The notes under the pieces were generated by a model that ran no database searches, was not told the DNA's origin, and saw only the letters and a program-made list of their open reading frames with translations. Positions 41,462 to 49,073 of a stretch of DNA of 64,000 nucleotides are shown one piece after another; positions within the stretch are counted from its first letter, which is position 1, and every line of letters begins with the position of its first letter. Source of the DNA: Acidipropionibacterium timonense (GTDB lineage Bacteria > Actinomycetota > Actinomycetes > Propionibacteriales > Propionibacteriaceae). The stretch spans positions 1,771,333-1,835,332 of the forward strand of contig NZ_LR027558.1 in NCBI RefSeq assembly GCF_900605005.1, given 5' to 3'. The position numbers were made by a program, and so were the translations under genes.

Positions 41462-44400
41462 CCATCGCTGAGTCCAGCCTGGAGGACTGGGTGCTTGACA
41501 TGCTGGCCGCCGAGGGCTGGCAGGTCGCCCACGGTCCCGACATCGCCCCGGGAACACCGGGGGCAGAGCGTGACGACTACCGCGAGGTCGTGCTTGTCAA
41601 TCGGCTCCGCGATGCGATCGAAACCCTCAATCCGCTCTTGCCGGCGGAGGCCGTGGACGAGGCGGTCAAGACGGCGCTGCGCCCGGATGCCACAGTGATC
41701 GGGACGGAGAACTGGCGCGCCTACCAACTCCTCGTCTTTGGGGTGCCGGTCGAGTACCGCGACGCGGACGGCACTCTGCGCAACGTGCGGGTCCGTCTGG
41801 TCGACTGGACCAATCCCCGAGCCAACGACCTGCTAGCCGTCAATCAGTTCACGGTGGTGGGCAAGAAGGAGCGGCGCCCCGACGTCGTCCTGTTCGTCAA
41901 TGGCCTGCCGATGGGGCTGTTCGAGTTGAAGAAGCCCGAGGACGAGGACGCCACTGTGCATGGGGCGTACCAGCAGGTCCAGACATACAAGAAGCAGATC
42001 CCCGCGCTCTTCACATGGAACCAAGCCGTCATCGTCTCGGACGGATTCCTTGCACGCTTGGGCACCGTCACCGCCCCGAGCAATCACTTCCAAGCGTGGA
42101 AGACCATTGACGGGCAGAATCTGGCCCCCAAGTACAAGCCGGAAATCGAGACCGTCATTGCCGGATTCCTTCGCCCCGAGGTGTTCCTTGACTGGGTACG
42201 CAACTTCATCGCCGTCAAGGGTGAGGGCGAACAAGCCGTCAAGATCGGGGCCAAATACCACCAGTACTGGGCCGTGACGAAAGCCGTGACCGAGACGGTC
42301 GAGGCCATGGAAGGTGATGGCCGTGCGGGCATCGTCTGGCACACCCAGGGCTCCGGGAAATCCTTCGAAATGGCGTGGTATGCCGGGCGTCTCATGCGTC
42401 ATCCGGCCATGGAGAACCCCACCTTGGTGGTACTCACCGACCGCAATGACCTGGACGACCAGCTGTTCGAGGAGACCTTCGCCGCTACCAAGCCGGGCGC
42501 CCCACTACCCGAGCCCCCGGTGCAGGCCGACACCCGTCAGCACCTCAAGGACCTCCTCCAGGGGCGTCAGTCGGGCGGCATCATCTTCACCACCATCCAG
42601 AAGTTCGGCCTAACCAAGGACGAACGCGAGGCGGGCAAAGCCTTCCCCCTGCTGTCCGACCGGACCAACGTCGTCGTCATGGTCGATGAGGCCCACCGCT
42701 CCAACTACGACTTCATCGACGGGTTCGCCCGCCACCTTCGCGACGGTCTGCCGAATGCGACCTTCATTGGGTTCACGGGCACACCCATCGAAGCCAAGGA
42801 CCGCTCGACCACCGCCGTGTTCGGCTCGGTCATCGACACCTACGACCTCACGCAGGCCGTCGAGGACGGAGCGACAGTCAAGGTGTTCTACGAGGCCCGC
42901 CTGGCCAAGGTGCGGCTACCCGAGGACGCCCTCGCCCAGATCGACGGCGCATTCGCCCAAGCCGTCTCAGGCACCGAGGAAGAAGCCCAGGAGCGTCTGA
43001 AATCGAAGTGGTCCCGCGTCGAGGCCATCGTCGGAGCCGACGAGCGGCTCGAGGAGTTGGCCGGCGACATCGTGGCGCACTGGGAGAAGCGCAAGGAGGT
43101 CATGCCGCAGGCCAAGTGCATGGTCGTCACCATGTCCCGGCGCATCGCAGTCGCCCTGCACGACAAGATCAGGGCCCTCCGCGCCGACTGGTACTCCGAG
43201 GACGACTCCAAGGGCCGGATGAAGGTCATCATGAGCGGATCGGCGTCCGACGACCCAGCCTGGCAGGAGCACCTGCGCACCAAGGAACAGACCCGAGCCC
43301 TGAAGAAGCGGGCGTCCGACCCCGACGACCCGCTCGACATGCTCATCGTGCGGGACATGTGGCTCACCGGGTTCGACTCCCCGTCGATGACGACGATGTA
43401 CGTCGACAAGCCCATGGCCGGGGTGCCCCTCATGCAGGCCATCACCCGGGTGAATCGCACCTTCAAGGACAAGCCGGCCGGGCTCATTGTCGACTACATC
43501 GGTATCGCCGAGGACCTGCGCGGCGCGCTGGGCGATTACACCAAGCGGGACCAGGACAACGAGAACGTCGGGGCGGAGATCGAGAGGACCGCGATCCCGG
43601 AGATGCTCAAGGAGCACGACATCGTCTGCTCCATCCTTCACGGGTTCGAGTGGCGTCCGCTGTTGGCCGACACATCCGCCAGGGCGTACATCAACGCCGT
43701 CATGGCCGGCACCGAGTGGCTGCTGGAGGAGGATCACGTCGAGAACCCCGCCGACGAGGACATCCAGGACGAGCAGGGTTCCACGCCGATGACCATCAAG
43801 CAACGCTTCCTGGCCCACACCAAGCGCCTGCGATCGTGGTTTGCCATGGCACCGGCTTCGGAGGCTGCGACGTCGATCCGCGACGATGTGGCCTACTTCG
43901 ACGCCATCCGCACCGCCATCAGCAAGATCGAGAACGCGGGCCGGGGGGCCGGCGACGCCGACGCCGAACTGGACACCGCAATCGGCCAGATCGTCTCGGA
44001 GAGCATGACCGGCACCGGCATGATCGACATCTACGCCGAGGCGGGCGTCGCCAACCCGAACATCTCACTCATTGACGACGCTTTCGTCGAGAAGATCACG
44101 AATTCCACGCACCCCAATCTTCAGATGGAGGCCCTCAAGCGCCTCCTCGCCAGCGAGATCAAGACCGTCGCCAAGCGCAACGTCGTCAAGGGTCGCGAGT
44201 TCTCCGCGATGCTCAATGAGTCCCTCATGCGATACCAGAACCGCAGTCTGGATACCGCCGCCGTCGTGGCAGAGTTGGTCAAGCTGGCGCAGACGCTCAA
44301 GGCCGAACATGCGCGCGGCGAAGCCACCGGGCTCACCGAGGAGGAACTCGCCTTCTACGACGCTCTGCGCTCCAACGAAGCGGCCGTCGAGGCGATGAAG

Positions 44401-44616
44401 GACGATACCTTGCGAGCTATCGCCCTCGACCTGACGAAAATTGTCCGCCGCGACGCAAAGACCGACTGGTCGTTGAAAGAACAGGTCCGCGCCAAGATGC
44501 GAAGCACCATCAAGGTGCTGCTCCTTCGCCATGGATACCCACCAGACAAGGCGCAGTCGGCCACCGAGCTCATCCTCAAGCAGGCTGAGGTCATGGGCGA
44601 AAACATGGGAGATTGA
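41458..44616 (+). CDS. hsdR: Type I restriction-modification, endonuclease/translocase subunit HsdR
   Basis: 1,052 residues. The N-terminal nuclease domain carries the PD-(D/E)xK residues in RPDVVLFVNG...FELKKPED. A superfamily-2 translocase follows: Walker A HTQGSGKSF, DEAH box in VDEAHRSNYDF, motif III GFTGTPIEAKDRST and a motif VI-like ITRVNRTFKDKPAGLIVDYIG. The C-terminus is a long helical domain. GTG 41458 overlaps the hsdS stop. All key residues are present, so the system should be functional. Confidence 0.96.
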   Translation: MTIAESSLEDWVLDMLAAEGWQVAHGPDIAPGTPGAERDDYREVVLVNRLRDAIETLNPLLPAEAVDEAVKTALRPDATVIGTENWRAYQLLVFGVPVEYRDADGTLRNVRVRLVDWTNPRANDLLAVNQFTVVGKKERRPDVVLFVNGLPMGLFELKKPEDEDATVHGAYQQVQTYKKQIPALFTWNQAVIVSDGFLARLGTVTAPSNHFQAWKTIDGQNLAPKYKPEIETVIAGFLRPEVFLDWVRNFIAVKGEGEQAVKIGAKYHQYWAVTKAVTETVEAMEGDGRAGIVWHTQGSGKSFEMAWYAGRLMRHPAMENPTLVVLTDRNDLDDQLFEETFAATKPGAPLPEPPVQADTRQHLKDLLQGRQSGGIIFTTIQKFGLTKDEREAGKAFPLLSDRTNVVVMVDEAHRSNYDFIDGFARHLRDGLPNATFIGFTGTPIEAKDRSTTAVFGSVIDTYDLTQAVEDGATVKVFYEARLAKVRLPEDALAQIDGAFAQAVSGTEEEAQERLKSKWSRVEAIVGADERLEELAGDIVAHWEKRKEVMPQAKCMVVTMSRRIAVALHDKIRALRADWYSEDDSKGRMKVIMSGSASDDPAWQEHLRTKEQTRALKKRASDPDDPLDMLIVRDMWLTGFDSPSMTTMYVDKPMAGVPLMQAITRVNRTFKDKPAGLIVDYIGIAEDLRGALGDYTKRDQDNENVGAEIERTAIPEMLKEHDIVCSILHGFEWRPLLADTSARAYINAVMAGTEWLLEEDHVENPADEDIQDEQGSTPMTIKQRFLAHTKRLRSWFAMAPASEAATSIRDDVAYFDAIRTAISKIENAGRGAGDADAELDTAIGQIVSESMTGTGMIDIYAEAGVANPNISLIDDAFVEKITNSTHPNLQMEALKRLLASEIKTVAKRNVVKGREFSAMLNESLMRYQNRSLDTAAVVAELVKLAQTLKAEHARGEATGLTEEELAFYDALRSNEAAVEAMKDDTLRAIALDLTKIVRRDAKTDWSLKEQVRAKMRSTIKVLLLRHGYPPDKAQSATELILKQAEVMGENMGD

Positions 44617-44674
44617 GCGCCTAGCCGTCCATGACTCCATGCCGTCTGATTTGATCCGCAGGCGAACTACAGAC

Positions 44675-44703
44675 TTGTCATTCGCGCCCGTTACGCTTGT
44701 AGT
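44675..44703 (+). promoter_or_regulatory. Promoter candidate cut off from its genes by the insertion sequence
   Basis: TTGTCA (44675-44680), 17-bp spacer, TGTAGT (44698-44703). Without the insertion sequence it would lie ~140 bp before the 69-aa gene at 46310. With the insertion, the distance is ~1.6 kb. No gene is seen in the 170 bp between hsdR and the insertion sequence. Confidence 0.5.
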
Positions 44704-44778
44704 AGAGCACCGAAGCCTTGGGCTCCTCCCAGGGCGGGAAGAACTCAGGGCTCGGCTCTAGCGGGAACTAGGCGACCG

Positions 44779-44786
44779 ACTCTAGT
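44779..44786. repeat. Target-site duplication, left copy
   Basis: ACTCTAGT immediately before the insertion sequence; identical copy at 46248-46255. Eight base pairs is the usual ISL3-family duplication length. Confidence 0.9.
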
Positions 44787-46247
44787 GGCTCTTCAGGATC
44801 CAGGGTGTAGTCGGGGTCTGAATCCTCCGGTCTCCAGGAGTGATCTGGTGATGTAGTGGGTGAGGTTGCGGAATCCCAGGGCGATGCCGCGGAGGTGTTC
44901 GAGTCTGCCGTTGATGGCTTCACTGGGCCCGTTCGAGGTCCCGGGGTGGTCGAAGTAGGCCAGGATGTCGTCGGCTCTCTTCTTCAGGGTGTGGCCCAGA
45001 GTGGTGACTTCGGGCAGGGCCTTCGGGACTTTGGTGGCGATCGCGTCGATGAGGTGGGCCATGATGCGTCTGCCCTCGGCACGGTTCTCGGCGCGGTAGG
45101 CGGCCACGATCTCCTGGTAGACGGCCCAGGTGACCTGGACCGGGGCGTGGGCGTCGGCGGCGAACACCTGTTCCAGGCGGGCGGCCTGCCGGTCGGTGAG
45201 CAGGTCCCGGCCCGTGTGCAGGGTCAGCCTGACCCCGAACAGGGGGTCGCCCGCCCGGCCCCGGTGGCCCGTGGTGTCCTGCTGGATGCGTTGGCGGGTG
45301 ACATCGAGCTGGTCGCCGGCGAGCTGCACGACGTGAAAGGGGTCCATGACCTCGACCGCGGCCGGGAGTTCTTCGGCGGCTGCGGTCTTGAAGCCGGTGA
45401 ACCCGTCCATCGCCACGATCTGGATGCGGTCGCGCCAGGCCTGGTCGCGGCCGGCCAGCCAGGTCTTGAACACCTTCTTGGAACGTCCCGCCACCATGTC
45501 GAGCAGCCGGGAGGCCCCGGTGCCGTCGCGAAGCGGTGTCAGGTCGATGATCACGGTGACGTACTTGTCACCACGGCTGGTGTGGCGCCACACGTGCTCG
45601 TCGACCCCGATGACCTCCACGCCCTCGAAGCGGTGCGGGTCGTCGATGAGCCGGCGGGTGCCCTCGGCCAGCACCGCATCGTTGGCGGTGGTCCAGTCCA
45701 CCCCCAGACCAGCGGCGATACGGGAGACCGGCAGGTGATCGAGCACCAGGCCCTCCAGTGCCCAGGCCAGCCCTCCCCGCGACAGTTTCGCCCTGGCCTG
45801 GGCGGCCTGGTCGGTGTTCTGGCGCCACACGTGTCCGCAGCCGGTGCACCGGTACCGGCGTACCCGGATCCGGAGGATCGTGGGCCGGTGGCCCATCGGG
45901 GTATGGGCCAGCCGGCGGATCACCGTGTCACGAGGGACCCCCTGGCATCCGCACCAGTGGCACCAGTCGTCGGGGGCGACGACCCGGCAGGCCAGGACCG
46001 TCTCCTCGTCACTGATCAGCTGGCCGGTGACCTCCAGACCGAGTTCGTCGAGACGGGCGAATGTGGTCAGGTCGGGGGTGCTGAAGGTAGCGTGGTTCAT
46101 GGAGGGCCTTGCGATTCACGAGGACGGGACTTAAGACACTCCGATCCTCGCGCAGGGTCCTCCCCCCACGCACCCCGGCCCCACAGGCCAACTACAGCAG
46201 ACTCTCACACAGTCAAGTCACAACTACACCCTGGATCCTGAAGAGCC
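44787..46247. mobile_element. ISL3-family insertion sequence, complete (1,461 bp)
   Basis: The two ends (44787-44811 and 46223-46247) are a perfect 25-bp inverted repeat beginning GGCTCTTCAGGATCC, bounded by the 8-bp direct duplication ACTCTAGT. It contains one intact transposase gene whose stop codon lies inside the left inverted repeat. The perfect ends and duplication indicate a recent insertion, after the surrounding island was in place. Confidence 0.96.
44793..46100 (-). CDS. ISL3-family DDE transposase
   Basis: 435 residues. An N-terminal zinc-finger region (CHWCGCQGVP and CTGCGHVW) and helix-turn-helix precede the DDE domain: VIGVDEHVW (D), IVAMDGFTGF (D) and a C-terminal glutamate in NGPSEAINGRLEHLRGIALGFRN. 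This matches IS1096/IS1165-type elements. The frame is complete, so the element may be active. The stop TGA (44795-44793) lies within the left terminal repeat. Confidence 0.96.
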   Translation of the reverse strand: MNHATFSTPDLTTFARLDELGLEVTGQLISDEETVLACRVVAPDDWCHWCGCQGVPRDTVIRRLAHTPMGHRPTILRIRVRRYRCTGCGHVWRQNTDQAAQARAKLSRGGLAWALEGLVLDHLPVSRIAAGLGVDWTTANDAVLAEGTRRLIDDPHRFEGVEVIGVDEHVWRHTSRGDKYVTVIIDLTPLRDGTGASRLLDMVAGRSKKVFKTWLAGRDQAWRDRIQIVAMDGFTGFKTAAAEELPAAVEVMDPFHVVQLAGDQLDVTRQRIQQDTTGHRGRAGDPLFGVRLTLHTGRDLLTDRQAARLEQVFAADAHAPVQVTWAVYQEIVAAYRAENRAEGRRIMAHLIDAIATKVPKALPEVTTLGHTLKKRADDILAYFDHPGTSNGPSEAINGRLEHLRGIALGFRNLTHYITRSLLETGGFRPRLHPGS

Positions 46248-46255
46248 ACTCTAGT
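46248..46255. repeat. Target-site duplication, right copy
   Basis: ACTCTAGT directly after the right end of the insertion sequence. Confidence 0.9.
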
Positions 46256-46309
46256 CCTCCCTCAGGCAGTGCTCACAACTGGGCCAAGCCCAGGAAGGAG
46301 CGAGCAACC

Positions 46310-46519
46310 ATGGCACGCACTGTGAGTCGGAGTGCCCGTACGGGCCGCTTCGTGAAGGCGGCGACGGCACGCCGGAGCCCAAGGACGACCTCCACCGAGA
46401 CCGTGGGTCGGGGCACGTCGAACAAGACGACGGTCAACCGCTCCACCATCACGGGGCGGTTCGTCACCGCGTCCACCGCCCAGCGTCACCCCGACACGAC
46501 CATCAGTCAGCAGGTGTGA
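46310..46519 (+). CDS. 69-aa basic protein made of two copies of one motif
   Basis: The two halves repeat the pattern RS-x2-TGRFV-x-A-x-TA-x-R-x2-P-x-TT (residues ~7-30 and ~42-66), separated by ETVGRGTSNKTTV. I recognise the pattern only as a small actinobacterial conserved hypothetical; no catalytic motif. ATG 46310 has AAGGAG about 10 nt upstream. It is followed after 2 nt by a gene broken by stop codons and then by the TIR cassette. The insertion sequence lies 62 bp upstream, probably between this gene and its promoter. An antitoxin or nucleic-acid-binding role is possible but unproven. Confidence 0.7.
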   Translation: MARTVSRSARTGRFVKAATARRSPRTTSTETVGRGTSNKTTVNRSTITGRFVTASTAQRHPDTTISQQV

Positions 46520-46521
46520 CG

Positions 46522-46788
46522 ATGAGCAAGGTCACTTTCAAGATGACCCGTGGGTGGGAGAAGAAACTGGAGAAGTTGGTCTAGCCCGCGATGAAGGACA
46601 TTGCGAACGACTACCAGTAGATGTTCGACTCGCTCGGGCGTCGGTACAAGGGTCGCCCTGTCTCGGAGATCAAGCCGGTCCTCCGGCGCGAGTGGTCTCG
46701 GATTGGCGGGTCGATCTCTGATCCTGAGTTGACCAAGTACGCGACGCACATTGGCGAAGGCACACCCATCCAGATGGGCGTCAGATAG
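46522..46788 (+). pseudogene. Small conserved gene interrupted by two in-frame TAG codons
   Basis: One frame reads through 89 codons from ATG 46522 to TAG 46786-46788, with TAG at codon 21 (46582-46584) and codon 33 (46618-46620). The pieces are MSKVTFKMTRGWEKKLEKLV, then PAMKDIANDYQ, then MFDSLGRRYKGRPVSEIKP and onward. Codon use stays protein-like across both stops, so it was a ~88-residue protein of unknown function, co-transcribed with the 69-aa gene. Single-base CAG/AAG to TAG changes would explain both stops. Amber suppression is not supported by anything else here. Confidence 0.75.
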
Positions 46789-46795
46789 GTGAGGT

Positions 46796-46832
46796 GGGGT
46801 GCAGCAGCGAGGGGAAGCGTCCGCTGCACCCC
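46796..46832 (+). terminator. Hairpin between the broken gene and the TIR cassette
   Basis: GGGGTGCAGC (46796-46805) pairs perfectly with GCTGCACCCC (46823-46832), 17-nt loop. It may end the upstream transcript or attenuate reading into the TIR operon, whose start lies 93 bp further on. Confidence 0.6.
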
Positions 46833-46925
46833 ATCCCCATCGGCGGAGCTCTAGGAGTGTCGTACCCACCTGCTAGTCATGTTGGCGGGCCCTGGCAGAC
46901 CGGGGCCGCGAGAAGGGAGCCCATC

Positions 46926-47414
46926 GTGGCCAAGTCAGTCTTCTACTCATTCCACTACGACAACGACGTGCACCGCGTCCAGTTGGTTCGTCAGATCGAC
47001 GCACTCACAGGCGCACCGGAGATCACAGGGCAGAACTGGGAGGAGGTTCGGCACAAGACTGAAACTGCCGTCAAGAACTGGATCGACAAGGAGATGAACT
47101 ACAAGAAGGCGGTCATCGTCCTCATCGGGCGCAAGACCGCCGAGCGTCACTACGTTCAGTATGAGATCGAACGCGCGTGGTCGATGAAGAAGCCTCTGCT
47201 GGGAGTGCGCATCCATGGGTTGGCCTCCATGAGCGACGGTGCGGACTCGCCCGGCAAGGATCCATTCACGGCGCTTGGCATCAATGGAGTGCCCGTCTTC
47301 GACCCCACGCAGAAGGACTGGTACACGTCGCGTATCGACACGAGGGCCACCTTCAATGAACTGCGCCGACAACTACCTACTTGGGCTGAGAAGGGCGTCG
47401 TCCGATGGTCCTGA
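46926..47414 (+). CDS. ThsB-like TIR-domain protein (Thoeris-type, PF08937-like)
   Basis: 162 residues, single domain. The N-terminus KSVFYSFHYDNDVHRVQLVRQ matches the ThsB start (VFFSFHY). Other shared pieces are the WEEV segment with its helix, KAVIVLIGRKTAERHYVQYEIERAW (ThsB: IGSxTxxRRWVRYEI) and KDPFTALG. In Thoeris, ThsB senses phage and makes an ADP-ribose-derived signal from NAD. No ThsA-type effector is present; instead the gene overlaps a HIT hydrolase gene by 10 bp. GTG 46926 follows AAGGGAG. First gene of a three-gene coupled operon. Confidence 0.85.
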   Translation: MAKSVFYSFHYDNDVHRVQLVRQIDALTGAPEITGQNWEEVRHKTETAVKNWIDKEMNYKKAVIVLIGRKTAERHYVQYEIERAWSMKKPLLGVRIHGLASMSDGADSPGKDPFTALGINGVPVFDPTQKDWYTSRIDTRATFNELRRQLPTWAEKGVVRWS

Positions 47415-47851
47415 CCCCAGTTGACTGCCCCTTCTGCGAGATCGTCCAACGGGAGGCCCCGGACGCCCGTGAGGTCTACCGGGACGAGCACGTCATCGCA
47501 TTCTTTCCGACCGAGCCCGCCGTCCTCGGCCACACCTTGATCGTCCCAAGGGAGCATGTGTCGGACATCTGGTCTGTCTCAGAGGAGACGGCGGCTCATC
47601 TCGCCACCGCAACCGTTCGGCTCGCTCTGGCGATCCGCGCGGCGGTGCACTCCGAGGGACTGAACGTCATTCAGTCCAACGGTGAAGCCGCGACTCAGAC
47701 CGTCTTCCATCTTCACCTGCATCTCGTCCCACGGTGGAGCGACGACGCCATGGGACCGATCTGGCCCGAGGAGACGAACTACACCGAGACAGCCAAGGAC
47801 GAGATGCAGCAGCGTATTCGAACTGCGATTCGCGAGGGGTGTGCAAGGTGA
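47405..47851 (+). CDS. HIT-family nucleotide hydrolase/transferase
   Basis: 148 residues. The HIT motif is intact: QTVFHLHLHLVPRW (His-x-His-x-His), with the N-terminal zinc-type CPFCEIVQRE and the nucleotide-binding PTEPAVLGHTLIVPREHV. HIT enzymes cleave phosphoanhydride or phosphoramidate bonds of nucleotides such as AMP-lysine, ApnA or ADP-sulfate. Its start lies inside the TIR gene and its stop overlaps the membrane-protein gene (GTGA), so it is translated with both. A role in breaking or sensing the TIR-made nucleotide is inference; an ordinary housekeeping HIT protein is the alternative. Confidence 0.88.
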   Translation: MVLTPVDCPFCEIVQREAPDAREVYRDEHVIAFFPTEPAVLGHTLIVPREHVSDIWSVSEETAAHLATATVRLALAIRAAVHSEGLNVIQSNGEAATQTVFHLHLHLVPRWSDDAMGPIWPEETNYTETAKDEMQQRIRTAIREGCAR

Positions 47852-48288
47852 GCGATCCGACCCCGGCCACCCAACCTCCGCCCCCGAGCCCAGACGACGT
47901 ACGCAAGCACCTCGAACTGATCCAGGCTGTCATCGCGCGCATGTCAGCCGCCTCTTCACAGGCCAAGGCTTGGCTTCTCCCAGTCGTGTCCGCCGCTTAC
48001 GGCTACGCCCTGACCAAGCACGCTGAGTCCGTGGCTCTCCTCGGCCTTGGCGCGGTGCTCCTCTTCGGCTACATGGACCTCAACTACCTTCGCCAGGAGA
48101 AGCGCTATCGGCTGTTGCACGCCGACGTCGCGGCAGGGCAGCCTGTGCGCCCTCCTTTCTCGATGGAGCCTCCAGCGCTCCCTGCGGGCGTCTACGTATG
48201 GACGTCATGGTCCATTGCACCCTTCTACGGAGCCCTGTTGGCTGCGGGTGTGGCCATCATCGTGCGCGTCTGGTGCGTGACTCGCTGA
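47848..48288 (+). CDS. Small membrane protein, candidate effector of the TIR-HIT cassette
   Basis: 146 residues. Proline-rich N-terminus, then an amphipathic LIQAVIARMSAASSQAKAW helix, two close membrane helices (~43-80), a loop with MDLNYLRQEKRYRLLHADV and FSMEP, and a third helix near the C-terminus (~115-140). The IQxVIxRM ... YLRQE+ ... FSM pattern occurs in a family of small membrane proteins often found with defence genes (recalled, not checked). GTG 47848 overlaps the HIT stop. A membrane-depolarising effector role would fit the TIR context. Confidence 0.65.
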   Translation: MSDPTPATQPPPPSPDDVRKHLELIQAVIARMSAASSQAKAWLLPVVSAAYGYALTKHAESVALLGLGAVLLFGYMDLNYLRQEKRYRLLHADVAAGQPVRPPFSMEPPALPAGVYVWTSWSIAPFYGALLAAGVAIIVRVWCVTR

Positions 48289-48427
48289 CTCCTCGGATGG
48301 ATCGGGCCGGTCAGGGACGAACCATGGTTTGGGTGTGGTGAACCCTTCCCACCTGCTGTGTTGAAGCCTCAGACGGCACCCTCACCCGGCTTCCTAACTA
48401 GGGAGTATGCCGTTTCGCTGAAGAGCC

Positions 48428-48552
48428 ACCGTGGGTTGTGTCGATGGTCATGTCCGGGCATCGGTGCCTCGTGACGCAATGTGGCACGAACTGCCGGCGA
48501 AGAGGCGTCCGGGGCTCGTGGACTCCGAGAAGTGCCACATTGCAGTCATCGG
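48428..48552 (+). repeat. Right 125-bp direct repeat flanking the defence island; contains 78-bp element copy D
   Basis: Partner of 38442-38566. The 78-bp split palindrome is at 48475-48552 (arms 48477-48487 and 48534-48544). The 407-bp stretch 48289-48695 otherwise holds no gene that I can support. Confidence 0.85.
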
Positions 48553-48695
48553 GAAGCTCAGCCCTCTGGCGAACGGCAGGGAGGACGGCAGCCCGCAAGC
48601 TCACCCCCTCCACGAGGCGTCCCGACGGACAACAATCGCGTATCGATTCGGGAGCAGGCCGTGGGTGCCGCTCACAGCCGAGTCACACTGAACTC

Positions 48696-49070
48696 ATGAC
48701 GAAGAAGTCGGCCCGCATCACCGGAATCATCATCGCCGTGCTCGTGGTCGTCGCGGCCGCGCTCATCGTCCCCAACGTCGTCCGCATCCCCCGCGAGACC
48801 GCGCCGGTCGACACGTACCAGCTCCTCGACCAGGCGACCCACCGATACAAGATCACCTTCTGCCTCGGCTCGGACGAGGCCAAGGACCTCAGGACGACGG
48901 TCCAGGAGACCCAGGACAAGGTCGTCATCTCCATCACCTATCGCCCCAGCAGCCGGGCCCGTAATGCCATCTGCCGCATCGCCCACACCGAGGTGACGCT
49001 GTCGGCGGCCATCGGATCTCGCACCGTCACCGACGGGCTCGGCAGACAGGTCCTGCCACAAGGCGCTTGA
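48696..49070 (+). CDS. Small signal-anchored membrane protein, unknown function
   Basis: 124 residues. KKSAR then a hydrophobic helix (ITGIIIAVLVVVAAALIVPNVV) anchors the protein; the remaining ~90 residues are probably extracytoplasmic and contain two cysteines (TFCLG and AICRI) that may form a disulfide. ATG 48696. It is convergent with dinB, with 3 bp between stops. It lies just outside the right island repeat and has GC-rich codon use like the core genes. I do not recognise a family. Confidence 0.65.
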   Translation: MTKKSARITGIIIAVLVVVAAALIVPNVVRIPRETAPVDTYQLLDQATHRYKITFCLGSDEAKDLRTTVQETQDKVVISITYRPSSRARNAICRIAHTEVTLSAAIGSRTVTDGLGRQVLPQGA

Positions 49071-49073
49071 TCC

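Noticed and set aside
44787..46247. Insertion sequence as the cause of the 125-bp island repeats
   Set aside because: The insertion sequence has its own 8-bp duplication and different ends, so it is a later event inside the island.
46522..46788. Amber codon reassignment or pyrrolysine use
   Set aside because: TAG is used as a normal terminal stop for this gene and no suppressor tRNA or pyl gene is visible; nonsense mutations explain the pattern.
48972..48982. TGCCGCATCGC, close to the arm variant seen in copy B
   Set aside because: No left arm 57 bp upstream; coding sequence of the small membrane protein.
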